From the NCBI GenBank assembly GCA_003599015.1, contig QZIK01000096.1:1-54885 (forward strand): a stretch of 54,885 nucleotides of DNA, read 5' to 3'. This stretch comes from Desulfobacteraceae bacterium. Its GTDB lineage: Bacteria; Desulfobacterota; DSM-4660; Desulfatiglandales; Desulfatiglandaceae. A program made the translations under genes and the position numbers. Every line of letters begins with the position of its first letter. Position 1 is the first letter of the stretch. This document shows, in pieces, positions 25,639 through 34,204 of this stretch. The notes beneath the pieces were generated by a model that ran no database searches, had not been told where the DNA came from, and saw only the letters and a list, made by a program, of their open reading frames with translations.

Positions 25639-26379
25639 ATGCAACCGCGCATCCCGTCCACTTGTCCCCCTGGTTTTCAGGCTCGTTATACTATTGTTTC
25701 CGGGGATACGATGTTTTTCATTGCCCGGCGTTTTGGTGTCAGCCTGGAGTCCCTTATTGCCGCCAACCCGCATATTACTAACCCCAACCTTATTTTCCCG
25801 GGAGATGTTTTATGTGTGCCGGGGGTAGCTGATGGCCGTATACCTGCTACCTGTCCCCCGGGATTTCAGGGTCTCTATACGGTGCAGCCGGGTGATACCA
25901 TGTTTTTCATTGCCCGGCGTTTTGGTGTCAGCTTGGAGTCCCTTATTGCCGCAAATCCGCATATTACTGACCCTGATGTACTATTCCCGGGCGATATGCT
26001 CTGTGTGCCGAGCCGTGTGCCTGTGACCTGTCCCCCGGGATTTCAGGGTCGTTACACGGTGCAGCCCGGTGATACCATGTTCTCTATTGCCCAGATGTTT
26101 GGTGTCAGCTTGGAGTCCCTTATTGCCGCCAATCCGCATATTACTGACCCTGATGTACTATTCCCGGGCGATGTGCTCTGTGTGCCGAGCCGTGAGCCTG
26201 TGACCTGTCCCCCGGGATTTAAGGGTCGTTACACGGTGCAGCCCGGTGATACCATGTTCTCTATTGCCCAGATGTTTGGCGTCAGCCTGGAGGCGCTTAT
26301 TGCCGCCAATCCGCAGATTACAGATCCAAACATACTATTCCCCGGGGATGTTTTATGTGTACCTTTTTTGGCAGGGTAA
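25639..26379 (+). CDS. Four-LysM repeat protein, possible spore-surface component
   Basis: This 246-residue protein is made almost entirely of four tandem ~59-residue units. Each carries a LysM domain (YTVQPGDTMFSIAQMFGVS, then LIAANPHITDP and LFPGDVLCVP) preceded by a TCPPGFQGR linker. LysM domains bind peptidoglycan or chitin-type glycans. No signal peptide is visible, which fits spore coat/cortex proteins such as the SafA type better than secreted hydrolases; no catalytic domain is present. The ATG is seven bases after AAAGGAGGT. The repeats are nearly identical in DNA. Confidence 0.85.
   Translation: MQPRIPSTCPPGFQARYTIVSGDTMFFIARRFGVSLESLIAANPHITNPNLIFPGDVLCVPGVADGRIPATCPPGFQGLYTVQPGDTMFFIARRFGVSLESLIAANPHITDPDVLFPGDMLCVPSRVPVTCPPGFQGRYTVQPGDTMFSIAQMFGVSLESLIAANPHITDPDVLFPGDVLCVPSREPVTCPPGFKGRYTVQPGDTMFSIAQMFGVSLEALIAANPQITDPNILFPGDVLCVPFLAG
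25660..26379 (+). repeat. Tandem ~177-bp repeats within the LysM gene
   Basis: Four copies begin at about 25660, 25849, 26026 and 26203; the first is 12 bases longer. Copies 2-4 share long identical stretches (for example GATACCATGTTCTCTATTGC in copies 3 and 4), including synonymous positions. Recent duplication or gene conversion is implied. Confidence 0.9.
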
Positions 26380-26510
26380 AGAAGAAACCCCGGAGAAAAA
26401 TACTTTTAGAGCGGTTGCCTCTGCTGGTGCCGCTCTCATGTTTTTTTGCCGGAGAAGAGGATTATTCCTCGTGCTACTGACATGCCGGGCCTCTTTATGG
26501 GTTAAAAAAA

Positions 26511-26538
26511 GGGTGCCTCTTACAGAAGAGAGGCACCC
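26511..26538 (-). terminator. Strong hairpin with T-run on the minus strand
   Basis: GGGTGCCTCT and AGAGGCACCC form a perfect 10-bp stem. The run of seven A's lies on its left side, so the T-run follows the hairpin on the minus strand, although both neighbouring genes are on plus. On the plus strand only GTTATAATTA follows. The remaining 26380-26779 gap shows no gene. Confidence 0.55.
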
Positions 26539-26779
26539 GTTATAATTAACCGCTTACTTTTGGTTTAAATATTGTTTAATGGTTTCTTGATCATTAAGAC
26601 GAGGAAACTAAAAAAAAGTTATTTGCCAATTATTTCATCTTTCACCTGATTACCTTAATTTTCAACTTGAATTAACAGACAAATTTATAATATCTTAATA
26701 TAGAAGTATAAATTATGTAATGGGTTTATCCATAATTTTTAAAGCAGTGGAACTATTACATATTAAGGGGTACTTATTT

Positions 26780-29101
26780 ATGAAAAAAACCCGTGGGCGG
26801 GACAAGCCTCTCCCAAGATTCAAAGCTCTTAAAGCTTCAATGTCTCTGGTAATAATTATGGCCATTCTCGCCAGTGCCGGTACCCTTACCATTGTTTATT
26901 CCTACGTTAGTGATGCTCCTGATTCCAACCCCTGGCTGCTGCATTCTTCTTTCTCGTCCCGTGTCTATGACCGTTACGGCAATGAAATAGCTGCACTCTA
27001 CGGCGAACAAAAACGCCTGGAAATCCCCCTGGAGGATGTCCCCCTGCACGTGCAAAATGCTTTTATCGCCGTGGAAGATGAAAGGTTTTATGAACATATC
27101 GGCATTGACTTCCTGGCCATAGCCAGGGCTTTCCTTGCTAACTTTCGCCAGCGCTCCTGGACAGAGCAGGGGGGAAGTACCATAACACAGCAATTAATCA
27201 AGAACGCTTATCTTACCCGGGAAAAAACTCTGAACCGTAAGGTTAAGGAAGTATGGCTGGCTCTCAAGATGGAGCGGGAGTTTTCCAAAAGTGAAATTCT
27301 GGAGATGTATCTTAACCAGATCTACTTTGCTCATGGGGCTTATGGCGTCGAGGTGGCAGCAAACAGTTATTTTCAAAAAAAAGCCGGCGAACTGACTATT
27401 GCCGAAGCTGCTTTACTGGCGGGAATTCCCCGGTCACCCAACTTTTATTCACCTTTTGTAAACTTTGAGGCTGCTCTGCAGAGACAGGCCCTGGTCCTAA
27501 AAAAGATGAACGAGCTTGGCTTCATCAGCCAGGAGCAATTAAAGGAAGCCATGGAGCAGGAAATAATCCTCGCCGATCCACCGACGCGCGAGTATCCCTT
27601 TCCTTATTTTATAGATTACGCCCTTCATAATGAACTGGTCGGTATCCTCAGCGGGTTGCCCCAGTTTGGCAGCCGCAAAGAGGTCTATGAGGCCATCTAT
27701 AATATGGGCTTAAAAATTTACACTACCATGGATGCCGGCATCCAGTCCGTCATGGAAAACACTCTGAGCGACGAAAGCCTTTATCCCCAAAATCAGCGGG
27801 TGGATATGGCTCTGTTGAAGCAGCTGCTGGATAGTGGAAATTATGATCATTATCCTGAGGAAGCCCTTGCGGAGGATGGAATTCCCCAGCCGCAGGTTGC
27901 TGCTGTAGCGGCTGATCCGGCTACAGGTGAAGTTCTGGCCCTGGTGGGGGGAAGGGAATACGGTAAAGACAACCAGGATCTGCGCTACCTGAGCCCCAGG
28001 CAGCCGGGTTCTGCCATCAAGCCCATCGTTACCTACGCTCCGGCCCTGGAAGAAAACCTTGTTACACCTGGCTATATTGTCGATGACGCCCCTTTTCACA
28101 GGGGAGACTGGGCCCCGGAAAATTTCGGCAGGCGTTTTTTGGGCCTGGTTACAGTAAGGGAATCACTGGCAAAGTCCTTAAATGTCCCCGCCGTAAAGGT
28201 ATTTGCACAGCTAGGGCCGCGCCTTGGTCTGGAGTATGCTAAAAGAATGGGCCTTACAACTATTCACCCCGACGACTATAACCTGGCTGCAACCCTGGGA
28301 GGCTTAACCAGGGGGGTAACGGCCTGGGATATGGCCCAGAGTTATGCCGTCCTGGCCAACGAAGGCATAAAAGTAAACCTGCATACGATAAAAAGAATTG
28401 AGGATCGCAACGGAAAGGTTCTTTATGAACATCGCCGTAAACCTGAGGCTGTTCTCAGCCCCCAGACAGCTTACCTGGTCTCGGATATGCTGAAGGATGT
28501 GGTCCTGCGGGGAACAGCATCAGGTTTGAAGGCAGGGCGACCCCTGGCGGCCAAGACAGGCACTACCAGCGATAACCGGGATGCATATTTAATTACCTAC
28601 ACACCGGAAATTGTGGTTTCCTTCTGGATGGGGCACGATATTCAAAGGATGGGAAGGATTCCCGGTGGGAGCAGGGACACCATACCATTTATGAATATCA
28701 TACTGCCGCAAATCCTGGAAGCCTTTCCGCCTTCTGATTTTACCATGCCCACAGGTCTGATCGGCCCGGTTAATATTTGCCGCAAATCAGGCTTAAGGCC
28801 GGGACCTTCCTGTCCCGAGGAGGATATAGTCGCTGAGATCTTTCCCGCGGAGCAGGTTCCCCAGGATACCTGTAATTTACACGTATCTCTGAGAATCTGC
28901 CGGTCCAGCGGTCTTCTGGTTGGTAACTACTGCCCGCCCGGCGAGGTGGAAAGAAGAATCTTCCTGTACCGGCCTCCTTTCGAACGGACCGATGAGCGCT
29001 GGAGGGGAGAACCGGGCAGAGGCCCGGAAGATGCCGCTCTTTTACCGCCGTGGGAGTACTGCTGGCAGCATACCTGGTGGCGGAGATATAGATTTTGGTA
29101 A
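26780..29101 (+). CDS. Class A penicillin-binding protein (PBP1A-type)
   Basis: This is a bifunctional peptidoglycan synthase of about 773 residues. A cytoplasmic basic stretch and one membrane helix (SLVIIMAILASAGTLTIVYS) come first. The GT51 glycosyltransferase follows: EDERFYEHIGID, GGSTITQQLIKN, KVKEVWLALKMER and LEMYLNQIYFAHGAYG. The transpeptidase then shows the active-site SAIK (QPGSAIKPIVTY), SLN in AKSLNVPAV, and the KTGT box. The C-terminus has two Cys-containing PBP-tail segments (CRKSGLRPGPSCPEE; CRSSGLLVGNYCPP). ATG 26780 is chosen after AAGGGG; an upstream in-frame start at 26720 lacks a ribosome site. Confidence 0.95.
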   Translation: MKKTRGRDKPLPRFKALKASMSLVIIMAILASAGTLTIVYSYVSDAPDSNPWLLHSSFSSRVYDRYGNEIAALYGEQKRLEIPLEDVPLHVQNAFIAVEDERFYEHIGIDFLAIARAFLANFRQRSWTEQGGSTITQQLIKNAYLTREKTLNRKVKEVWLALKMEREFSKSEILEMYLNQIYFAHGAYGVEVAANSYFQKKAGELTIAEAALLAGIPRSPNFYSPFVNFEAALQRQALVLKKMNELGFISQEQLKEAMEQEIILADPPTREYPFPYFIDYALHNELVGILSGLPQFGSRKEVYEAIYNMGLKIYTTMDAGIQSVMENTLSDESLYPQNQRVDMALLKQLLDSGNYDHYPEEALAEDGIPQPQVAAVAADPATGEVLALVGGREYGKDNQDLRYLSPRQPGSAIKPIVTYAPALEENLVTPGYIVDDAPFHRGDWAPENFGRRFLGLVTVRESLAKSLNVPAVKVFAQLGPRLGLEYAKRMGLTTIHPDDYNLAATLGGLTRGVTAWDMAQSYAVLANEGIKVNLHTIKRIEDRNGKVLYEHRRKPEAVLSPQTAYLVSDMLKDVVLRGTASGLKAGRPLAAKTGTTSDNRDAYLITYTPEIVVSFWMGHDIQRMGRIPGGSRDTIPFMNIILPQILEAFPPSDFTMPTGLIGPVNICRKSGLRPGPSCPEEDIVAEIFPAEQVPQDTCNLHVSLRICRSSGLLVGNYCPPGEVERRIFLYRPPFERTDERWRGEPGRGPEDAALLPPWEYCWQHTWWRRYRFW

Positions 29102-29123
29102 TCACAAGACATCATGGTATAAT
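29095..29123 (+). promoter_or_regulatory. Promoter of the HI0933-type flavoprotein gene
   Basis: A TTGGTA -35 box (29095-29100) is followed after 17 bases by a perfect TATAAT -10 (29118-29123). It overlaps the end of the penicillin-binding protein gene, so the next gene has its own promoter. Confidence 0.6.
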
Positions 29124-30438
29124 ATGGGGAGGTAAAAACTTAGACAAGAAGAAGTTAAGTACACATAAACTGGTGCCTGGCGCCTTGCAGAAGGTGAACT
29201 TTTTGCCGGATACTAAAAGGGTTATTGTCATCGGCGGCGGTGCTGCCGGGATGCTTGCCGCAGGAACTGCCGGGTCCCGGGGCCTTGACGTTCTTTTAAT
29301 CGAAAAAAACAACATCCTCGGCAGAAAGCTTTTGATAACAGGAAAGGGCAGGTGTAATATCACCAACAGTGTCGGCGAGATCGGTGATCTTATCGCCAAT
29401 ATTCCTGTAAACGGCAAATTTTTATACAGCGCTTTCCATACTTTTTCCAATTATGACCTTATTAAATTATTTAACGAACTGGGCCTGGAGACCAAAGTGG
29501 AACGCGGTGGAAGGGTATTTCCCGCTTCAGATCGGTCTGTGGATGTGGTCAATGCTTTAAAGAAGTACCTGAACAAAAACAATGTCCAAATAATAAAAGG
29601 TGAAGTGCAAAAAATTGTCGCCCAAAATAACATTGTTAGCAAAGTTGTTCTTCAGGATGGAAGAATTTTTTTATGCCAAAGCGTAATTGTGGCCACGGGA
29701 GGCATGTCTTATCCCCAGACGGGTTCAACAGGTGATGGTTACCGTTTTGCCCGGGAAAGCGGGCATACGGTCACACCTTTAACACCGTCGTTAGTCCCCC
29801 TTGAGGTTAAAGAGAGGTGGGCAGCGGAACTGCAGGGATTATCGCTGAAAAACGTGGCCATTTCCCTTCTGGACGAAAACAATAAAGAATTATACAGGGA
29901 TTTTGGTGAAATGCTCTTCACCCATTTCGGTGTTTCCGGCCCCATCATTTTATCGGCAAGCTCATACCTTGGAAATATTAATAAAAAAAAATACCGGCTT
30001 GTTCTTGATTTAAAACCGGCACTTTCCGAAGAACAGCTGGATCTAAGGATACAGAGAGATTTCCACAAGTATGCCAACAGGTTTTTTGTCAATTCATTAC
30101 CGGACTTACTTCCCAAAAAGATGATTCCTGTGATTATAAAGCTGTCTAAAATTTCTCCGGAAAAGCCTGTTAATCAAATTTCCAGAAGTGAAAGGAAAAA
30201 GCTTGTGGAGTTACTTAAAAACCTTACCCTGGAAATTAAAAAGTACCGGCCCTTAAAAGAAGCGATCATAACCTCCGGCGGAGTGGCCGTTGAAGAGATA
30301 AATCCCTATACAATGGAATCCAAACTGGTTAAAGGGCTTTTTTTTGCAGGTGAAGTTATCGATGTCAATGCCTATACCGGGGGCTTTAACCTGCAGATTG
30401 CTTTTTCTACGGGATACCTGGCGGGATTGAACTGCTGA
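29095..30438 (+). CDS. HI0933/BaiN-like NAD(P)/FAD-dependent oxidoreductase
   Basis: This is an FAD enzyme of the HI0933 family, about 410-420 residues when functional. The dinucleotide fold is VIVIGGGAAGMLAAGTAGSRGLDVLLIEKN. Family motifs GRKLLITGKGRCNITN, VATGGMSYPQTGSTGDGY and a C-terminal FFAGEVIDVNAYTGGFNLQIAFSTGY follow. Substrate is unknown. The start is uncertain: the track's GTG 29095 lies inside the promoter. The good ribosome site GGGGAGG (29126-29132) is followed at ideal spacing only by an in-frame TTA. Downstream GTG codons at 29173 and 29194 lack ribosome sites but fit family length. Confidence 0.88.
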   Translation: MVITRHHGIIWGGKNLDKKKLSTHKLVPGALQKVNFLPDTKRVIVIGGGAAGMLAAGTAGSRGLDVLLIEKNNILGRKLLITGKGRCNITNSVGEIGDLIANIPVNGKFLYSAFHTFSNYDLIKLFNELGLETKVERGGRVFPASDRSVDVVNALKKYLNKNNVQIIKGEVQKIVAQNNIVSKVVLQDGRIFLCQSVIVATGGMSYPQTGSTGDGYRFARESGHTVTPLTPSLVPLEVKERWAAELQGLSLKNVAISLLDENNKELYRDFGEMLFTHFGVSGPIILSASSYLGNINKKKYRLVLDLKPALSEEQLDLRIQRDFHKYANRFFVNSLPDLLPKKMIPVIIKLSKISPEKPVNQISRSERKKLVELLKNLTLEIKKYRPLKEAIITSGGVAVEEINPYTMESKLVKGLFFAGEVIDVNAYTGGFNLQIAFSTGYLAGLNC

Positions 30439-30609
30439 CAGCAGTGTTATGTTTACATAACTCCTGCGGTCCCCGGTAGGACTGCTGCCGGCGGCCATAC
30501 GCTCCTTTTTGTTATAGATTTTTGCCCCTGGCAGCAGGAAGCGGCCCTGCCGGGAGAGAATAGTTAAAAACGTTTTAAAAATAGTTAAAGGGAACGAGGG
30601 TCCGGGACA

Positions 30610-32106
30610 ATGTATATCAGCACCAGGGGAAATTTTGAAGAAGTTACTGCTTCAGAAGCAATCAGGCTGGGTATGGTCCCGACGGGAGGCTTATTTGTGC
30701 CCGCGGAGCTGCCCTCTCTTTCCAGGGAAGAGATCCTGGAGATGCAGGGAAAACCTTACCAGGAAACCGCCCGGCGGGTAATGTCCCTTTTCCTGCCTGA
30801 CTTTTTACCGGAAGAGATAAATGATTGCGTGGAGAAGGCCTACAACGAAAATAATTTTGACCATGCCTCCATAGCTCCCCTGTTCAGGCTGGACAGCCAT
30901 ACATATTTCCTGGAACTCTGGCACGGGCCTACGGCAGCTTTCAAGGACATAGCCCTGCAGCTGATGCCTCATCTTTTATCCCTGGCTCTCCAAAAAGCAG
31001 GGGTTAAAAGGAAGATCGCCATTTTGGTGGCCACTTCAGGAGATACGGGAAAGGCGGCCCTGGAAGGTTTTAAAAATGTCCCCGGTATTAAAATAATCGT
31101 CTTTTACCCCTACGGGGGGGTCAGCAGGGTGCAGGAACTGCAGATGACTGCCACTGATGGCTTCAATACTTACGCGGTGGCAGTCAGGGGAAACTTTGAC
31201 GACTGTCAGAACTCCGTTAAAGAAATTTTTGCTGACGAAGAATTTAAAAAAATCCTGGCCGGGAAAAGTTACGAGCTGTCGTCAGCCAATTCCATAAACT
31301 GGGGCCGGCTCCTGCCGCAGGTTGTCTATTATTTCCGGGCTTACCTTAATCTCCTGGAGAAAAAGGAAATCATTCCCGGCGAACGTATAAATTTTGTGGT
31401 TCCTACGGGAAATTTCGGCAATATCCTGGCGGGATGGTATGCCGGCAGGATGGGGCTCCCCATTAATAAGCTGATCTGTGCCTCCAACGAGAACAAAGTG
31501 CTGACGGATTTTTTCCAATCCGGTATTTATGACCGCAACAGGGAATTCAAGCAGACCAGCAGTCCCTCCATGGACATCCTGATCTCCAGCAACCTGGAAA
31601 GGTTTCTTTTTGAAATCAGCAACCACTGCGCGGGGAAAATTAACCGCTGGATGACAGCTTTAAAAGAAACGGGGCGTTTCGACGTGGATACCGGAACCAG
31701 GCAGGCCATGGAGCAAATCATAGCGGCCGGTTTTGCGGTAGAAGAAGAAACCCTGTCAGCCATAGAGGAAGTCTTTGAAACGGGCGGGTATCTCCTGGAT
31801 ACACATACCGCCGTCGGTTTTAAGGTTTACCAGAAGTACCTGGCCGCAACGGGGGACAAGTCCAAAACAGTAATTTGTGCCACCGCCAGCCCTTTTAAGT
31901 TCAGCAGCAGTGTTCTCCAGGCCATCAAAGGTAAGGATTACCTGAGCGGTAAGGATGAGTTTGGCATACTGCAGGAACTGAGCAGGCTCAGCAAAATTCC
32001 TGTTCACCCCGGGCTCCGAAACCTGGAGGCTAAACCTGTGCTGCATCGCACCGTTTGCGAGAGAAAAGAAATAAAAGCCCAAGTGGAAAAAATCCTGGGC
32101 ATCTAG
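30610..32106 (+). CDS. thrC: Threonine synthase
   Basis: This is a 498-residue pyridoxal-phosphate enzyme converting O-phosphohomoserine to threonine. The cofactor lysine lies in ELWHGPTAAFKDIALQLMP near residue 115. A VATSGDTGKAALEGF phosphate loop and PTGNFGNILAGWYAGRMGLP follow, typical of the longer class of threonine synthases. The start MYISTRGN is the usual N-terminus for this class. It is monocistronic; no other thr genes are adjacent. The 170 bases upstream contain no obvious T-box or leader peptide that I can recognise. Confidence 0.95.
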   Translation: MYISTRGNFEEVTASEAIRLGMVPTGGLFVPAELPSLSREEILEMQGKPYQETARRVMSLFLPDFLPEEINDCVEKAYNENNFDHASIAPLFRLDSHTYFLELWHGPTAAFKDIALQLMPHLLSLALQKAGVKRKIAILVATSGDTGKAALEGFKNVPGIKIIVFYPYGGVSRVQELQMTATDGFNTYAVAVRGNFDDCQNSVKEIFADEEFKKILAGKSYELSSANSINWGRLLPQVVYYFRAYLNLLEKKEIIPGERINFVVPTGNFGNILAGWYAGRMGLPINKLICASNENKVLTDFFQSGIYDRNREFKQTSSPSMDILISSNLERFLFEISNHCAGKINRWMTALKETGRFDVDTGTRQAMEQIIAAGFAVEEETLSAIEEVFETGGYLLDTHTAVGFKVYQKYLAATGDKSKTVICATASPFKFSSSVLQAIKGKDYLSGKDEFGILQELSRLSKIPVHPGLRNLEAKPVLHRTVCERKEIKAQVEKILGI

Positions 32107-32232
32107 CCGTCCACAAGAAAAGGGCCTACCTTTCATATCCGCAAAGGTTGGTAGCTTTCTCAACACTTCGGCGAACTTCCTGTTTTTTTATCCTTCCATT
32201 GACTGTAGTACGTTTTTGCTCCTGGCGTAGAA

Positions 32233-33156
32233 CTACCGCTCGATCATTTCCTCGTTGCGCCCCACGGGTTCTTCCAGGAAAGCATGTTCAATAAGCATGG
32301 GCTCTCCCTCTACAGTCATTTTAACACGCTCGATGTAAACGAATTCCGTCAGGGTATTGACAATGGAATTTATGGTCATGGCCTCTCCTGCAGCTCCCCC
32401 GGGGTGTTTGGTATGCATTTCCCGGGAAAAGTCAACATGGGCTATCCCGTTCCCGATTTCTACCGAGAGAACCCCTACTTCCCTGGGGATGGTAGGGCTG
32501 AGATCCCTGCGCTCCGGGCCTTTGATTAATTCCTCCAGGACTATCTTAACAAATTTTTCCCGGTTGGTGTCGGGGGATATTGTTATGGCCCTGGTTTCTC
32601 CAACTACGGCAGTGGCATCCTTTTTGCCAAAATACAGTGTAACTTCGGCTGTTACCTGGGGAGGTTCCACGGCAGTGGGGAAAGGCTCCATAAAGCCAAA
32701 GGGCTGACCGCTGGGGCCAATATACTCGTTTCCTTCCACCAGTATTTTAACCCTGTTGATCTCTTCAAACTGGGTCATAGTGTTGACCACCGAACCCCTG
32801 GCCACAATTTCTGCAATACTCCCGCCCAAATTATTAAATTCCCTGCTAAAATTAACAATTAAATCGCTGCCCTGTTTTATGGTGCCGTATACTTTGGTCT
32901 CGGGGGAGATATTGGCCCTGTGGCTTTCATCCAAGGGGCCTTTAATCAATTCTTCAAGGGTAGCCTTGTATTTATCCTCTCCCCTGCGGTAAGAGACCTG
33001 GCGTTCTTCGGTTACAAGTCTTTCATTATTGTTATCACCATAATAAAGCTTAACGTTTTTGGCGATTATATCTTTTTGGGGCCGCTGCAGAACACACCCC
33101 GCAAGCATGGTGGCAATTAGCACCATGAAGAGCAGTATCATAAAGCGTTTTGACAA
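32233..33156 (-). CDS. Lipoprotein with two GerMN domains
   Basis: This protein of about 307 residues has a lipobox signal (MVLIATMLAGC). Two GerMN domains follow (residues ~40-165 and ~175-300): each has VKLYYGD or VTLYFGKK openings, LEELIKGP in the middle, and DLIVNFSREF or IAHVDFSREM before the INRVKILVEG-type ending. GerM-type proteins act outside the membrane in sporulation and germination in Bacillus. TTG 33156 is chosen as start (TAGGAG eight bases upstream); the ORF track runs 37 codons further without a ribosome site. A single-GerMN protein is encoded at the far end of the window. Confidence 0.82.
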   Translation of the reverse strand: MSKRFMILLFMVLIATMLAGCVLQRPQKDIIAKNVKLYYGDNNNERLVTEERQVSYRRGEDKYKATLEELIKGPLDESHRANISPETKVYGTIKQGSDLIVNFSREFNNLGGSIAEIVARGSVVNTMTQFEEINRVKILVEGNEYIGPSGQPFGFMEPFPTAVEPPQVTAEVTLYFGKKDATAVVGETRAITISPDTNREKFVKIVLEELIKGPERRDLSPTIPREVGVLSVEIGNGIAHVDFSREMHTKHPGGAAGEAMTINSIVNTLTEFVYIERVKMTVEGEPMLIEHAFLEEPVGRNEEMIER

Positions 33157-33513
33157 TTTGCTCACTCCTACCTGTTCAGGTACGTTTATTATACTCTTTA
33201 TTAACGGAAAAACAACATCCTGGCGGAACAATTGCCCTGCGAATTTCATTAACGATATCTTCGTCATCGATATTTTTTATAAAGCCGGCCTCACCGGTTT
33301 CTGTTTACTTTTACCAGAAAAAAATAAAAAAAATTTTTTAAGCAGGCAGGAAAAAAAGAAGCTTGCATAGAATAGGATAAATAAGATATAATTAGTCCAC
33401 TATCCCCAATGGTATTAAAACATTTCCTGCCGCTGATTTAACGCAGGAAAGTAAAAGCAGCAGGCTCTGTCAGGCCCAATCATCATACACTTTGTAAAGC
33501 CATGGAGGTTAAA

Positions 33514-33945
33514 ATGCAGATAACCCGTCAGACCGAATATGCTATCCGTACTTTGCTGGAACTTTCCAGGGTCCCTTTTGGAAAACTGCTCCAAACCAGG
33601 GTTATATCAGAGCGCCAGGGCATTCCGGAAGTTTTCCTGACGAAAACAGTTCAGGTCCTGGCCCTGGCCGGGTTGGTACAAACCCAGAGAGGGACGCAGG
33701 GTGGGGTTAAACTGGCTGTTCCGGGCGATCAGATCACGCTTGCCGATATAATCACGGCAATTGAAGGGACACTCGCCATAAATATCTGCCTGGCCGAGAA
33801 CTACTCTTGTCCCAATATGGCTACCTGCAAGGTTCACCAGGTTTTCCGGCGCGCCCAGGAAGCCATGCTGTCTGAATTAAACAGTGTAACCCTGTCCGAT
33901 CTTGTTGAAACGGAAAAAATGCAGGTCAGCCTGGAGAATGAATAA
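33514..33945 (+). CDS. Rrf2 family transcriptional regulator
   Basis: This is a 143-residue winged-helix regulator: MQITRQTEYAIRTLLEL at the N-terminus and the recognition region IPEVFLTKTVQVLALAGLVQTQRGTQGGVKLA. A cysteine set CX6CX5C (ICLAENYSCPNMATC) could bind an iron-sulfur cluster, as in IscR and NsrR. That would make it a nitric-oxide or redox sensor. It lies 260 bases before hydroxylamine reductase on the same strand, the usual NsrR-like target, so control of hcp is likely (inference). The start follows GGAGG. Confidence 0.88.
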   Translation: MQITRQTEYAIRTLLELSRVPFGKLLQTRVISERQGIPEVFLTKTVQVLALAGLVQTQRGTQGGVKLAVPGDQITLADIITAIEGTLAINICLAENYSCPNMATCKVHQVFRRAQEAMLSELNSVTLSDLVETEKMQVSLENE

Positions 33946-33951
33946 GTGATA

Positions 33952-33974
33952 TCCTCTCCCCACTGAAGTGAGGA
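33952..33974 (+). terminator. Hairpin after the Rrf2 gene
   Basis: CTCC-C-CAC TGAA GTG-A-GGAG forms a stem with one mismatch just after the Rrf2 stop. The hairpin with GCTTCCC following resembles right-end hairpins of IS200/IS605-type elements, but no transposase or TnpB is nearby. No T-run is present. Confidence 0.3.
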
Positions 33975-34204
33975 GCTTCCCATCACGGGAAACATGCGGA
34001 ACCCCCGAGGCAAGAACATCTTGCGTATAAACCTGAGTCAAACTATAAAACCTGCCTGCTCTTGGGTGACCCTCGGGTAACTGTATTTTTAGAAAACGGA
34101 TCTTTAAAAGGGGGGATGTTAAACTAAAAAAATAAGCGGTACGTATCTATAAAAAGAAATGTCGGGCCTTTAACGAGACCAAAAAATAATTGGGAGGAGA
34201 AAAA

